Below, piece by piece: positions 21,763 through 34,017 of a stretch of DNA of 64,000 nucleotides; the stretch's first letter is position 1, and each line of letters starts with the position of its first letter. The stretch is from contig ML978121.1 in assembly GCA_010015805.1 (NCBI GenBank), forward strand, positions 1,736,001-1,800,000, given 5' to 3'. A model generated the notes under the pieces. That model ran no database searches and had not been told where the DNA came from. It saw nothing but the letters and a program-made list of their open reading frames with translations. A program made the translations under genes and the position numbers. This DNA comes from Rhizodiscina lignyota. Lineage: Eukaryota; Ascomycota; Dothideomycetes; Aulographales; Rhizodiscinaceae.

Positions 21763-24684
21763 TCATGACGATATCTGCCATCTCTGATTGATCTGCTTCC
21801 TGCGTACCTGCGTGATATTAGCATTAGCGTCTCGCAAGATCCAGGTACCTAATAGACCGAGGTAAACTCACAAGAGGTGCAACAACAATAACGCCGACAC
21901 CCAATGCTGCCACTGTCGCCAGCATTTGCAGCTTGTTGAAGCCCTTGCCCAAAACATCGAATGTGAAACTAGGCGCAACTCGGGTCCCGAAGATGTCTAG
22001 TCCGTATGCGAAGACCAAGCTTGTGCTTTCCAAATTCGAGGGGGACGTAATAGCCTCCTTAACACCTAACACCTCACGCTGATGGTTCAAGTACCATTTT
22101 GGGTCGAATTCTAATGTGGGATGATATCGTACCAGACCTTCTGCAACCTCATCGGCGGTTGGATCACGTCCAACCGGGCGGCGAGCATCCAGCAATTGAC
22201 GTGGTATTGCGACGATGCCGTGAGAATCTGCAAGAGTAACAAGCAGCTCGCGAGAGGTGATGCCTTGACGCGTACGTGTGACGGTCATGTACTGGATTTC
22301 CTCTGGAATGTGAAAAGTCTGAGAGATAACATGCGGAACCACCGGTTGAGACCCCCCATCTATACCGAGACTAGAGTAATTGCTTGCATCGCCGAGTGGA
22401 CCACGATCATTTGGAACTGGTGATTCGTACATCTCTGAAATGACGATTTGATGTCCACGCGATGAGCCTGACGCGGAATCGTCGAGCGTAAAAGAGTATG
22501 CGAACCAGTTTTCTGCAACCGTCGAGGCGATTGTTCTTGTGGTATCGACGCCAAGATAAGAGACAGAATGGAGCGTTGTTCCAGAGACCGTATCGAGAAG
22601 GTGGACAGTGAGACTGCCTGTAGCATCGTTCACTGAAGAGACAAGCGCAATGTTTGGATCCAGGTACTTGTACAGTACTCTTCTGTCTCCGAGTACCTTT
22701 CCAATCGATGCAACAGGGTCGTTGACAGGCCTTGCAGCAACTCCGACAATTCTGTCGCCAGTGCGTACCATGAACTTCCAGGTAGAGCTGGAGACTGCCC
22801 CATTGGAGTGACCCGACGGGCTGAAGGCATGAATGGTATTGTCCGCGAGCTCAAAGGTGAAGCCCTGGTGTTCACCAAGTACTGGTGAATCAGGCAGCTC
22901 AGCCTCTATGCCAGTTTCGACCTCAAGCTCAATGGGTCGGCCTGCAGCTTTATCCCATACCTCAACTATGCCTGGTTTGCGACTGCTTGCACGGAGTTCA
23001 GGTGGTGCACTCCATCTCTCTCCAGGGCCTAATTTCAAAACTCGCTTGCTCCAGAGAACTGAAGTTGGATTTGTCGTATCGAGCGCAGCGATTCGGCCAT
23101 CTTCAAGAGCCAGGATAATGTATTTCCTGAAGCCAAACTTGTCTTTTTGAGGGCTGTCCGCAATGCCGCTCTTGGAGCCCATGAAAGTCTTCGGAAGACT
23201 CTGAAGCCAAGACGGTAGTGCTTTCAAGTCATTCACGTGCCTTGTGAGACGATGAACGTATGCTGCCAATGCATTTTGATGCCCTTCTAGCTCAAGCTCA
23301 TGAACCAGGCCCTGTTCCTCCGGCAAGTCAACAAAAGTAGCCGTGATAACACCAGTAAGATACTCTGGACGAGTCCAACTGACATCGCCATTCCTTAAGA
23401 GGGTCCATTCTCCATTGGAAGAAAGAACAGCTGCGCGTGTAGGGTAAGAACTCGATGACAGTGCTGCTACTTCGGCAGTCACCCGAAGTGGGAGTAGAGG
23501 TGATTGTGTCTTTGCCAATGGCCATCGCCCGAGTACTCCATGTGAGGCAGAAGAGACAAGAATCATCTCAGATTCGGTAACGCGAGTAAAGAAAACATTT
23601 GCATCAACCGTGCTGCAAGAGAAGGCTCCCTGGCCAGCAAGTTTTGGAAGCGAGTATGCCTTTGAAATTGTCGACTTGGCCAAGTTGACATGATAGACAT
23701 CTGCCCAGTGGCTCCTGGCTGATTGGTAATGAACCAAGAAATGCGTCAGAGCTGTCGAACGGTGGGGAGCGTGTAATGTTATGGCTGGACTATCGTCCTC
23801 ATCAGAATTGTTGATTGGCAAGTTTACTATCGTCTTCGTTCCCAGTATGTTAACCTTCAAAGCCTTATTCGCCTTGTCTGTCCAGGCAATCAGCGGGGAA
23901 GCAGAATTTGCGCCGACATAAAGGATCTGCTCAGGAGAGGTAACGTCACTTTCCGAACTAAGACTTTGTGCGTCCGTCTCTCGACCGGTAAGTTGATCCA
24001 GTGATGTAACTCTGATCTTGAGTCCGCTCATGATAGCTTTGTGAAAGCTGATGAGGTATACGTGTGCTGAAGAGGTGGAGACTTGAAAGGCATTGTCGCC
24101 ACTGTTCGAAAATATCAGCAATCTGGAGCTTATTTTCTTTGCACTGAGACTGACGTCTTGTCAATATATTCCCACTTCACATTACCACTACCGCCATCCA
24201 ACCTTTGAACGACTGGATGGCCATCATTGTACAGAATCAAAACGTCGCCGTTGCCTTTGGCATCGGGCAGCTCTATGATCTCCAGATCATGTACGAGCGC
24301 ATTCCCAAGATTTCTCGACCAGATAAGTCGGCCATCTGAAGCTGCCCATGCCGCAATGTTGTTGTTGACACCGCTCACAACCACATCCTGACCATCCCCG
24401 GCTCTTAGAAAGATATTAGAGCTATTCGCCGGCCCTGCCAACGCCTGTCTCCAAACGATAGCTCCATCTCTTGGGTTGATAGCTCCCAACACTGCTTTGT
24501 CGGATAGCGTGTACAGTAACGACGCCTTCGATTTCGCGTAAGGCTGGTGGAAAAAGGTGGTATGTGACTGCGGTAGGCCTAGAAGAGGTACGTGGTGGTC
24601 AATTTGGAAGGCATCGTCGGCAAAGACAGCAAGTGCTGGTTCGACAAGCCATGCTCCCGATAGAAGCAGTGCTAACCAGCGCAT
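21763..24684 (-). CDS. EMC1: ER membrane protein complex subunit 1
   Basis: Three exons: 24684-24155, 24101-21872 and 21807-21763 (introns 53 and 64 nt), 934 residues. The last 15 codons form a separate tiny exon that ends RRKQINQRWQISS, replacing a readthrough tail that would otherwise end in the intron. The protein starts with a signal peptide (about 1-19), has a long lumenal beta-propeller rich in Trp and Gly (DGAIVWRQAL, DGRLIWSRNL are PQQ-like blades), the C-terminal EMC1 domain (SRELLVTLADSHGIVAIP; DPTADE...LVRYHP), and one membrane helix near 900. EMC1 is the largest subunit of the complex that inserts tail-anchored and multipass proteins into the ER membrane. Length matches the family. 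It is a single-copy housekeeping gene. Confidence 0.95.
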
Positions 24685-26892
24685 TGCGCAAGATGTTTCG
24701 GTGATGTGGTTGCGCTACAGGCAAACCCTCTCACTTTATCAAATTGAAGCTCAACTGAAGCTCTGTTGTCTCGTTGCGCGGCCAGTTGCGACCGAAGAAA
24801 AGCCGACACCCAGCGCGACTTCAACCCGACAGCGCTGGAAGTTGGCTTTAGCTCTCTACACATATTGCCTACCAAGACATGTCGCCTATTCAACTGAGAC
24901 GCTTGTACTAACCTCGACGGATCACAGGATAACGATTGATCATCCAGGCAGAAGATTCCATCGTCAATGACTCTCCAATGTTGGCAAGACCAATTCATCC
25001 TATATCTTTTCCTTTGTCGTTTGTCTTAAACTCTGCATTTATACCTTCGTAGCTTGACGAGTATGTCAGGATGTTTGAACGGCCAGTTTCAACATCGCGT
25101 ACTTCCAGTTGTAATATTCATTGAACTCGAGCTCCATTTCATTGCACCGAACTTTCGTCTCGCATCTCACAACTGAATACGAACTTCGTTTTCAATCTCA
25201 GTCCCTATTCATCTACTAACGCCCTGGGATATTATGCCATACGATGCTTCTGCTTACTGTGGCATAGGGACCCAGTCCAGCTTTGCTCTTGTGCATTCCC
25301 ACGTTTGGACGCAGCTGAGCAAGGATTACAACAGGGACACAGGATCATGATAGCCCTGCGTAAAGTCAATTTGTTTTCCAGGCTATGCTGTATACCAGCG
25401 CGTCTTCGCGGGCCCATTGGTTTCCATGACCTTGGAAGGATTTCTACAGTAAATCGGAGGCTAATTTCATCGACGTACCTGAAGTTCCTGCAAAGTCAGG
25501 CATTCTGACACACGAGCACACACCTGCGATCACACAGTCTCTCGATGTACGGCCAAACAGACGCTTGCGCGTCACTGCGGAATGGACTGGAGACTAGTTC
25601 TATCCGGCCACACATCGAGTCGCGCATTCGTTCGACCATCTCTGAAGGATGCTTCCGCACCAGCCCGGCACGCGTGTTGATACACTGTGTTTGCTGAACC
25701 TAGTTACCTGGTATAGAATCCCACGTGTGCTCAGAGTCACAATCCATCAAGTGGGCGACCTATTTTAATGCTGTTCGCGAACCGAATGAACCTAATATGG
25801 TTTATACTAGCGCTTCGGTCGCTAAAGTAGGCGTTCGAACATGTGCCGTAAGATATAACCAGCTCTTGTCAGGTACCGCAAGTCCCTAGACCGCACACGA
25901 GCGGGCTCTGTCGGCTAAGAGTCAGTGCGGAATAGCATATAATATCGGTGTTCGAGCAAGACATTATCCCTGACCTCGTGCGTCTGGTGGAGGACACGCG
26001 TATGATTTTCGCTCGCGGTGTAAAAGAAAAGAGTTCCACGCACCAGATCAATACTACTGCACGCTGAGCCTGCTCATCTTAGACAGAAGCTTGCGCAATC
26101 CGACAGAGGATTATCGAAGAAAGATTCTGCATTGTGATATTAGATGTGAACCTTCCATGCAACCTCCACTGAATTGGCATCCTGTGCCAATGAAGAGATG
26201 CTCGGGTTACGTGCACAAGAAATGGGAAAGCAGGTTTTCTTCCTTGAACAGCTACTACTCGCTGTTAAGGCGATAATCTAAAAAGTGACACTACGCAGTT
26301 CATACGAATGCGGAATGTCCTTGTCGGCGGCGTCGAAGTCGCTTATCACACAATCCTATGTAAGCTCGCTTTGCGGCGCGCAACTGGTGGAAGAACTTAC
26401 TCGAAAAGGATAACGTCGAACACTTTCCCAAAAGGCATTACGCGCGTTACCATTGTTACGAGGAAATCATTCCCCTCCCGTCCAAAGTGAGGGTTCTTGA
26501 TTTTATCGACGGGGTTTTATATGTACACGCACACAACCTCGTTTGAGACCACCCTGCGTCGTCGTACGCATACGTCACACAGTCCTACAACATCAGGTCA
26601 ACCGTCAGACCCGAAACGATGTTTTAAACGTGGTAGCGGGGGGCTTCCAATAGATGCACGGAGACGCATTCTTCTATTTGAGGCTTTTCGTCCGAGTCTA
26701 TGATACGCCGATACAGCCTCCAAGGTCTATGGTATCCTTCGCTTCCATAATTTACAGTTGGCAAGGGAATATTTACAGTATCAAACCAAGCGCCGGAAGT
26801 TCCCTATCCAGATAATCAATAAAATATGTACAACATCATTTACCAGAGTGGTTTAACCAATTCATAACGACTTGAAACAGCCAGAGGTGATT
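24685..26892. other. Gene-poor 2.2-kb stretch
   Basis: The left part holds the EMC1 promoter; the right end is the 3' flank of a leftward transporter gene. No open frame exceeds about 140 codons and none shows family features or consistent splicing. I found no tRNA-like cloverleaf or repeat by eye. It could contain a non-coding RNA or an old decayed element that I cannot recognise. Confidence 0.4.
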
Positions 26893-28071
26893 TCAACCAA
26901 CAACCTTCACCTTTTCGTCGTTCTCTTCATCCTTGATCCTTTCTCTCGGATCTCCTTCTTCCGCAGGCACCTGCTTGTACGCAGCTTGGCCTGTACCGGG
27001 ACCTTTGCCGTGAGCGAAACGATCCCTCGCCCATCCATACAAGGCACTACCACTCAAAATCAATGCCATGCTCGCCACCCTGCCAGAAGTGACAGGCTCG
27101 TGTAGAATGACGACGGCCAGCGCACTCTGCGCAACACCTCTCGCAGCAGTGACAATCATGTGTGTCGTGGGGCTCGTGACTTCGATTTGCATGAACGTCG
27201 CAATAGTGAGCAGGAAGCCCGCCAGGCCAGTCAGAGAGGCGAGGCGGAGGAACTCCACGCCATTGATCGGAGCGGCGGCGCCTTGACCAACAGTCGAAGG
27301 GTCGATCGGGTTGGAGACGGACGCAATGACAGCGAAGAACGTATTGCTCTCGCCGGACAGCACCAGCAGAGGAATGAAGAAGAAGACCGACATAACGTTG
27401 CTCATCCATACCATCTGCCACACGCCCATTCCATCGTCCTTTCCCTTTCCAGGGGAGAGATACTTCTTCACCACCACGCTCTCCACTGCTGTTGTGAAGC
27501 TGCTGCCCACTCCTAGAAGCAGGCCCTTTCCACCTGTGAGTTTTCCTCTCATATCCGTCGCCATACCCGCAACAAAGCCAAGCATGACGGCACCGGCACC
27601 GGCCAGGGAGATCGGAGGGAAGTAGGGTAGCGGTCGGAGGATAACGAGCGACAGGAGAAGGGTGAATGGGAGAAGGAGGCCACGTGCGATCTGGTAGAAG
27701 GAGGCGTCGATGCTAGCAAGACAGAAGGTCTTCGCGAGGATGCCAACCATGCGGGCAGCTGTGAGGGGAAGGATAGACTTCCATGTCTACGACAATGTAT
27801 AAGCTCGGGCGCTAGATGACAGTTTTGAACAAGATGTACGTACCGACAACGGCTTAATAGGCTGGATCCACCCAAGTGGCACACCGATGGCTGTGAGAAG
27901 CACAACTTGGACCGAAAATTGGAGAGTTAAGAGGAGGATGGGCGATTCAATGCTGTTGAGCGCGGATTTGGAGACGAGGGTGCTCCAGATAGCGCAGGAC
28001 GAGTGGAAGAGGATGGTCAAGGTGACCTTTAAGCGGCTCTGAGGCCTCGGTGCCTCGAACTCGACTGCCAT
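26893..28071 (-). CDS. Nucleotide-sugar / triose-phosphate-type transporter (DMT superfamily)
   Basis: Two exons, 28071-27844 and 27786-26893, 373 residues. About ten hydrophobic helices are spread evenly, starting with TLTILFHSSCAIWSTLVSKSAL, and the duplicated drug/metabolite-transporter layout is visible. The second half has the block SPTTHMIVTAARGVAQS with the following ILHEPVT, which is typical of the TPT/nucleotide-sugar group (SLC35C/E-like; GDP-fucose-transporter-like). The C-terminal tail is charged and cytosolic. Likely Golgi or ER location, bringing activated sugars into the lumen for glycosylation. The exact sugar cannot be assigned. A pyruvyltransferase gene lies 1.5 kb to the right, transcribed away; both could serve Golgi glycan synthesis. 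Confidence 0.85.
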
Positions 28072-29614
28072 GGTGCTGTATTATCAAGAATGAAATTTCA
28101 AGAGTCGAAAGGGGTTGTCGCCAAACGCCCAAGTGCGATCAGTAAGCTATAAATGATAAGAAAGGAGCGGCTATGGCTTCATCAAGCCAAAGAGAAAGTG
28201 GTCCGCGGCAGCTGAGTTGAATGTCTGTCGAGAACAGACGAGCTGCTGCGAGACGTTGGTGATCGATGCACAATAGTGGTGCGGTGGGCGAAAGACGTGT
28301 TGAGAGGCTCTTCAGCCGCTCTCAAAATAAAGTAGTAACTGATAGGTCGGGAATAGGGTAAGGGTCCCGACCGGCAGGCGACGTCAAATTCGCGACATTC
28401 AGCTAACTCCTATCCCTCCCTACTTCAAAAGGGAGGTGAGGAGGCAACATTTCTGTCCCCGCCTTAACGCTTGAGCCAGGTCGAAAAGGGGGTTAATGAA
28501 GGTTTGACCGTTTGCGCACTCTCTCCTACACTACGCACACGCCATCTTCAAAATTGTTGCACGATTACCCCGTACCTAAGCCAACTCAGGTAAATGCAGA
28601 CTCTATTTCATGCCCTCGAAGGGCCATGAGACTGAGAGTTCGGCGATCGAAAGCTTGCATGGTTCTTTTGATCTGCGAGCATGAGTGGCTTTCCAAGACC
28701 TGCTTCCTACTCTGGACAATTATAATCTGGGAGAAAGGGGACGATCCAGCTCTCCCTGGAGGATGATTGCAGTGTTCCATGCCACAATGGAATGCCAAGC
28801 AGCGGTCAATATGAGCCTTATGACCCGCCCCGCCACTGCCGAGACTGAAAAGTCTTGGGCCGTAATAATCAGCACTTCAAACCTCCAAGCGATCCGGCTG
28901 AGGGCTAAGATCGACGCCTCTTCACCGGCTCCATCTGGCGGATGGCTCCGCTGTGCAGACACAGACCTCGATTCACAGAGGTCCAGATACGATTCGATCG
29001 TGAATCGACATAGGTAGCTCTGCGGCTGTCTTCGAGATGCCACCTCGTGCCAGGTAGCATGAAATATAAGATGACATATCAGTGTCGCAAGCCACCGAAT
29101 GGGACAAAGCGCATTATATTACTGTCTCGTCTATATCTCCGCGAAAGCTCTGCTCCATGTACATGTAAGGAACAGCTCCTATGTAATCATCCCACTCTCA
29201 GAGCGCCGGGTTACATAGAACAGTGCCAAGCCCGGCTGTGGTGCCAACAAGCGTAGCTCAATAACGCCGCGAACCACACGCGCGGCTTTTACTGGATCCT
29301 CTCAGGGGTACCCAGGGTCCTGTTTGGAGGGAACCCAACAACTCATTGCTCTTCGCTCGCGGTTCGCCTCAAAATGCCACGCGGTGATTACCTCGTTTTC
29401 GCTGCAAGACCTTGTCCTCTTAGCCTCCTGTTTGATTAGTTTTAATGCCACTGCCGAACCCGGTGGCACCCAGGTACATATTCGCGCTCAAGCCTCTTTC
29501 TCTCACTTCTGTCCGTTGGCCTTGGTCCTGTAGCTCTGCGTCTTCCATTCGTTACGCTCCTTATCTTTCTTGTGTTGACTTCCTTTCAAAGTCGGATCAA
29601 GATCACCGGGAGTC
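28072..29614. other. Divergent 1.5-kb intergenic region
   Basis: Between the start codons of the transporter (leftward) and pyruvyltransferase (rightward). Only short overlapping frames are present. It must carry both promoters. Confidence 0.5.
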
Positions 29615-31374
29615 ATGATGGGCGCGTGGGCAAACCGACCTCTTGGTCGTATCGCCGTCGGCGCATTCATTCTTCTGTGGATAATTTTCGCATTTGCTTT
29701 CCTTGGTGGCCGTTACAGCGATCAAGAGTGGTATAGCCAGTCCGTGGATAGATTTAAGGCCTGGACTTCTTCAAACTACACGGAAGTCCTCGAATCAGCG
29801 CAGCAAGAGATCGAAGACGAGAATGTGGAGCCGATCCCCATCTCATACAACCTCGAGATCGCGCCGAAGGTTGGATGCGAGGTTCTAGTAAGCGACCTCC
29901 AATTACGGCTTCTCGAGGAGTATTCGCAGTTGTTGAAAGGTATTCGACACGTGAACATTTGGGGCTATTTGGGTGCGTTTTATTTTCTCCCTCCATGCTC
30001 ATCCAGCAACTAACCCCTTACAGAAACGGAAAATAAGGGTGACGCAGCGATATGGGCAGCTCAGCAGATGCTTTTGAGCGAGATGGGGATCGAGTCGCAT
30101 GAGTCCTGCCGGTCAGTATGATACTCAGTACAACGTCAGATGCAAGGATGCTTTGTGCTGCCCTGTGCAACACCTCGACGACGACCCTTTCATAACGGGC
30201 AAGCACAATTTCCAGAATATCAAATTGTCTGACGTATACTAGTTTCCTTGACAAGGGCTGCAACGCCGAACAGTTCAGAGCTGCACTCGAACATTACAAG
30301 CCCCACTCTGCGGTCGTCATGGCAGGCGGCGGGAACTTCAACGACTATTATTGGGAGGACCAACCGTCTAGAATCAACATGATCAACAACTTCCCGGACG
30401 TACCCATCCGTGCATTCCCACAGAGTATTCACATGACCAAGGCGGACCGCATTAACGCGACAAGAGAAAGCTTCGGAAAGCACCCGGACTTGCAAGTCGC
30501 TGCTCGCGACCAACCCAGCTACGACTGGTTGCGTGACAATCTCGGCCAGAAGGTTCTGGGAGACGGAAAGGAGGTAAAGAGCGTTCTTGTGCCGGATATC
30601 GCGTTCATGTGGGGCAACAGACCGGATTTCAGACGAAACACTAAGAAAACGTATGTTCTTGCTCCACTATCCTCTCATTAAATACAGACGTGATCCAGCC
30701 TGTAGTTGGACACTCATTGATAATGATGGTTTAGGCATGATATCCTCATTCTAGCCCGAGACGACAAGGAGATTTCAGCCGGCGGCAGCAAACAAATACC
30801 TTTCGGCACTGGCGTCCTCGATCTCGGCGGCCGCATTGGCAACGTGACCTACCAAAAAGTCGACTGGAAGTTTACACACACGCCCGGCATTGACAGAGAG
30901 CTCCCAGGTTTCCTTCGCACAAAGCTCCAAGGCGGATCAAGTGATGACAAGGGTGGATATTACAAACACGAGGGGGATCAGAACTCCCAAGAGGAAACCG
31001 CAGTGGAGAACTCAGACGAGGGAAATGAAGAAAAGCATGACAACGACAAACGTGGATTCAAAATCCCCGATACCCCAGAGTTTGTCGACCAGGACGAGCC
31101 AGGCAAGAACCAGCGTGCATGGGCGAAGGCAGTCGCGGGTTTTGAGTTGCTCGGCAGCGCAAAGTTCGTCATTACGGATCGACTCCACGGACACATCATG
31201 AGCACGATCATAGGAGTACCGCATGTTCTTATGGATAGCAAGCTGGGGAAGAACTTGAACTTTCACGATACCTGGACACAGGACTGCGAATGTACGAGAA
31301 TCACGGATGACTTTGAGAAATCATTGGAGGTGGCACGGCTGTACTTTGAAAGTATTGACGATGGCCTGCAATGA
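29615..31374 (+). CDS. Polysaccharide pyruvyltransferase family protein, type II membrane
   Basis: Four exons: 29615-29972, 30024-30111, 30243-30650 and 30735-31374; introns 51, 131 and 84 nt; 497 residues. A short cytosolic tail and one membrane helix (about residues 10-31, IAVGAFILLWIIFAFAFLGG) give Golgi type II topology. The catalytic domain has the family features NKGDAAIW, MAGGGNFND, FPQSIHM and the C-terminal TDRLHGHIMSTIIGVPH. Relatives include bacterial exopolysaccharide pyruvyltransferases and fission-yeast Pvg1, which adds pyruvate ketals to Golgi galactose residues using phosphoenolpyruvate. An acidic, low-complexity insertion of about 45 residues (roughly 365-410) interrupts the domain. 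The gene points to negatively charged, pyruvylated surface glycans. Double ATG at 29615 and 29618; either may start. Confidence 0.9.
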
Positions 31375-32310
31375 GTGGGGGATTTCGAGATCTGTACATG
31401 TGGTTTGGCACGATGCATTGCGAGGCGTTAAGGGAAGGGTTATAAAAGGCACTCCACACGTGAGTTGGTTTCAATCGTAAAGATCTAGGGCATTTTATAG
31501 GTGGTCTTACGACTATTTCTCTCCATTGTAACATATTATAGCTGGAGACACTATATTACAGTGTACATACGAACGTATATGGCGAATCATGCCATACAGG
31601 ATATTCCAATGCTAATTCAATTTCTAACTGACGCGTCCGCTGTCCATACCGTCAGGTCCCTATGAAGCAGCTTAGAAGAGCATCGCTGGCTGACTGCTGA
31701 CTGCTCATCATGCGGAGTGCAGGGGAAGAGTGATTTCAGACTCACTCCTTCTCTCGACGCGCAGAACCATTCTGCAGTGTAACATCCAAATGTCCGTTCC
31801 CTCTCCGGAACTGGTAGAAAATGTCTTTTCGTCTTCTGACACTTATCCTTTCTAATGGCAAGAGGGCAGCATCATCGGCAAGGGTCGCGTAACACAGCTT
31901 CCATTCGATTCGTGGAATCCAACCTCTTAATTCGACGGGAGCATCTCTTTAGGTTACGGCAATCGGGCTTTGGGTGCAGAACTTTCATCATTGCGTCAGT
32001 TTTAAACCAGACTTTTCTAAGCGGGTCCTTACACCGGTATTCGGGATTTTTAGGCCATCGATGTGGTCCTCTGGGCACAAACGCGTTATCATCACTAAAG
32101 ACCGGCATGAAGCCCGATGTGGGTTGGACGATTTGAGTCACAGCTTTCGAATGGCCACCAATCAGTTCTCACCGATCTTGCCGATTTTCTCTCCTAATGC
32201 TTACCTCCATAAAGATATCGTATTTCTTTAACTCGTTTCTACATCTATTGAATCGCATTCAGTCCAACATTCCGTCAGTATTTAAGCCTCACAGGGACTC
32301 TGGATGAAGA
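31375..32310. other. Gene-free 0.94-kb stretch
   Basis: 3' flank of the pyruvyltransferase and promoter of the MFS gene, both on the plus strand. Short frames near 31855-32231 occur on both strands in competing phases. Nothing else is seen. Confidence 0.5.
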
Positions 32311-33714
32311 ATGGCAAACATATCCGACGTCCCACTCGACAATATGTCTCCAGGAACCGCTGTCACCAATAGACACTTTCAAGAAGATGAACCAAATACC
32401 TACAGTTCATTTGAGCTTGGAACTGAACTACAGTCCATCCCCGAACCCGACGGTGGAAGACAGGCATGGCTGGTACTCGCAGGCTGCGCTGTCATTCAGG
32501 CCCCCGTTTGGGGTACGCTTCTCAAATATGTTAACAACTTCAGACGCTCACCAATAACAGGATTCGGGCTCGCGTTCGGAGTGTTGCAACAGTACTATGC
32601 TTCTCATTCCGATGAGCTTCGTGGGGACGTGAAAAGCGTACCAATCATTGGAACCACGGCAACTGGGATACTCTACTGTTGCTCGCCCTTGACTTTTGCT
32701 GTCCTCTCCCGCTGGCCCAAGCTCCGAAGGTTCTTTGGTCCCGTCGGACTTGCTATATCCACAGCGAGTCTTATTGCGTCGACATTCGTGTCATCAGTCT
32801 CAGCGTTAATCGCCACGCAGGGTGTCCTCAATGCCATTGGGTGCGGCCTCTTGTTCGCTCCAACCACGCTTTACCTTGACGAATGGTTCATCAGACGGAA
32901 GGGCATCGCGTATGGCTTGATGTGGGCTGGCAAGAGCTTGGACGGTGCCGTATTCCCGTTCATCATGGACTTCATGCTTCGGTCTTTGGGTTGGAAGAAC
33001 ACGCTCAGGATCTGGGCAGCTGCCATGTTTGCTCTCACGGCACCGCTGCTCTTTTTCCTGCGGCCTCGGATTCCAATTTCCCAATCAACAAGACCCAGGC
33101 CCTTGAGCCTCACCTTCTTACGCCACAAAGACTTCTGGATGCTCGAAGTCGGCAACATCATGCAAAGTTTCGGGTATTTCCTGCCCCAAACATTTCTCTC
33201 TTCATACGCTGTCTCATTAGGCACCTCACCCATGGTTGGAGCAGCCATACTGGCCATTTTCAATGCTACCTCCATATGTGGGAACATTGGGATAGGCATC
33301 TTGAATGACCATATGGCGGTCACTTCGGTGGTCCTCTTCTCGAGCATCGGGTCCGCGATAGCAGTGTTCTTGCTCTGGGGCTTCACTTCTCAGGTTGCAC
33401 TCCTCATCATGTATGCCATCGTCTATGGCGTCTTTGCCGGCGGGTACAGCTCGACTTGGTCTGGCATTCAGACGCACCTCAAGCGAAAGTCCTCCTCTAC
33501 CGACACTGGATTGGTCTTCGGGCTTCTTGCCGGAGGCAGGGGAATAGGGAACGTTATCAGCGGACCGCTCAGCGTTGCACTCCTCACCAGCGACAATTGG
33601 ATGCACACAGGACGCAGCTGGGCTTTTAACTCGGAGTATGGTCCTTTGATTCTGTTCACGGGAGCCACAGCTCTGTGTGGCGCCTGCGGATCTTTGCTAT
33701 CCCTTGGGCGATGA
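32311..33714 (+). CDS. Monocarboxylate-type MFS transporter
   Basis: The frame is open for 467 codons, but a 48-nt segment at 32513-32560 (GTACGC...TAACAG) is an intron whose length is divisible by three. Removing it joins APVWG to FGLAFGVLQQYY, the normal first-helix junction, giving 451 residues. PDGGRQAWLVL before helix 1 is a hallmark of fungal monocarboxylate-porter (MCP/SLC16-like) proteins. About 12 helices follow, with the cytosolic loop RRKGIAYG between helices 4 and 5. Such proteins carry small organic acids or act as efflux pumps beside metabolic genes; the substrate is unknown. A cupin gene starts 300 bases downstream on the same strand, which hints at a small metabolic pair. Confidence 0.88.
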   Translation: MANISDVPLDNMSPGTAVTNRHFQEDEPNTYSSFELGTELQSIPEPDGGRQAWLVLAGCAVIQAPVWGTLLKYVNNFRRSPITGFGLAFGVLQQYYASHSDELRGDVKSVPIIGTTATGILYCCSPLTFAVLSRWPKLRRFFGPVGLAISTASLIASTFVSSVSALIATQGVLNAIGCGLLFAPTTLYLDEWFIRRKGIAYGLMWAGKSLDGAVFPFIMDFMLRSLGWKNTLRIWAAAMFALTAPLLFFLRPRIPISQSTRPRPLSLTFLRHKDFWMLEVGNIMQSFGYFLPQTFLSSYAVSLGTSPMVGAAILAIFNATSICGNIGIGILNDHMAVTSVVLFSSIGSAIAVFLLWGFTSQVALLIMYAIVYGVFAGGYSSTWSGIQTHLKRKSSSTDTGLVFGLLAGGRGIGNVISGPLSVALLTSDNWMHTGRSWAFNSEYGPLILFTGATALCGACGSLLSLGR

Positions 33715-34017
33715 AGAGTTATATGCGGGAAACGGAAAGCCAGAGTGCTGCGTAGGACTTTGGTTCACAGCAATTGTGGGGCTAACTGCCCCGCGCGACT
33801 GGACCCCTTTGCGGTGCAGCAGGAGTACCCCGCAATCCGAAATCGGGGGTACCTGCCTGAACTCCAGAAGTCCGAACTTCATCTGGGGAGCCGTGACCTT
33901 TGTCCACATTGAATTTGCATAACTCTCCCTCGATCAGACGTCTATACCTCTTATCTAGCTTCTAATATTGAACTTCTACAGGCAAACAATCAATCAAACG
34001 AACCTGAACGATTGACA

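Noticed and set aside
24685-26892. Possible transposon remnant in the 2.2-kb gap.
   Set aside because: No terminal inverted repeats, transposase motifs, poly-A tail or strong AT shift were visible.
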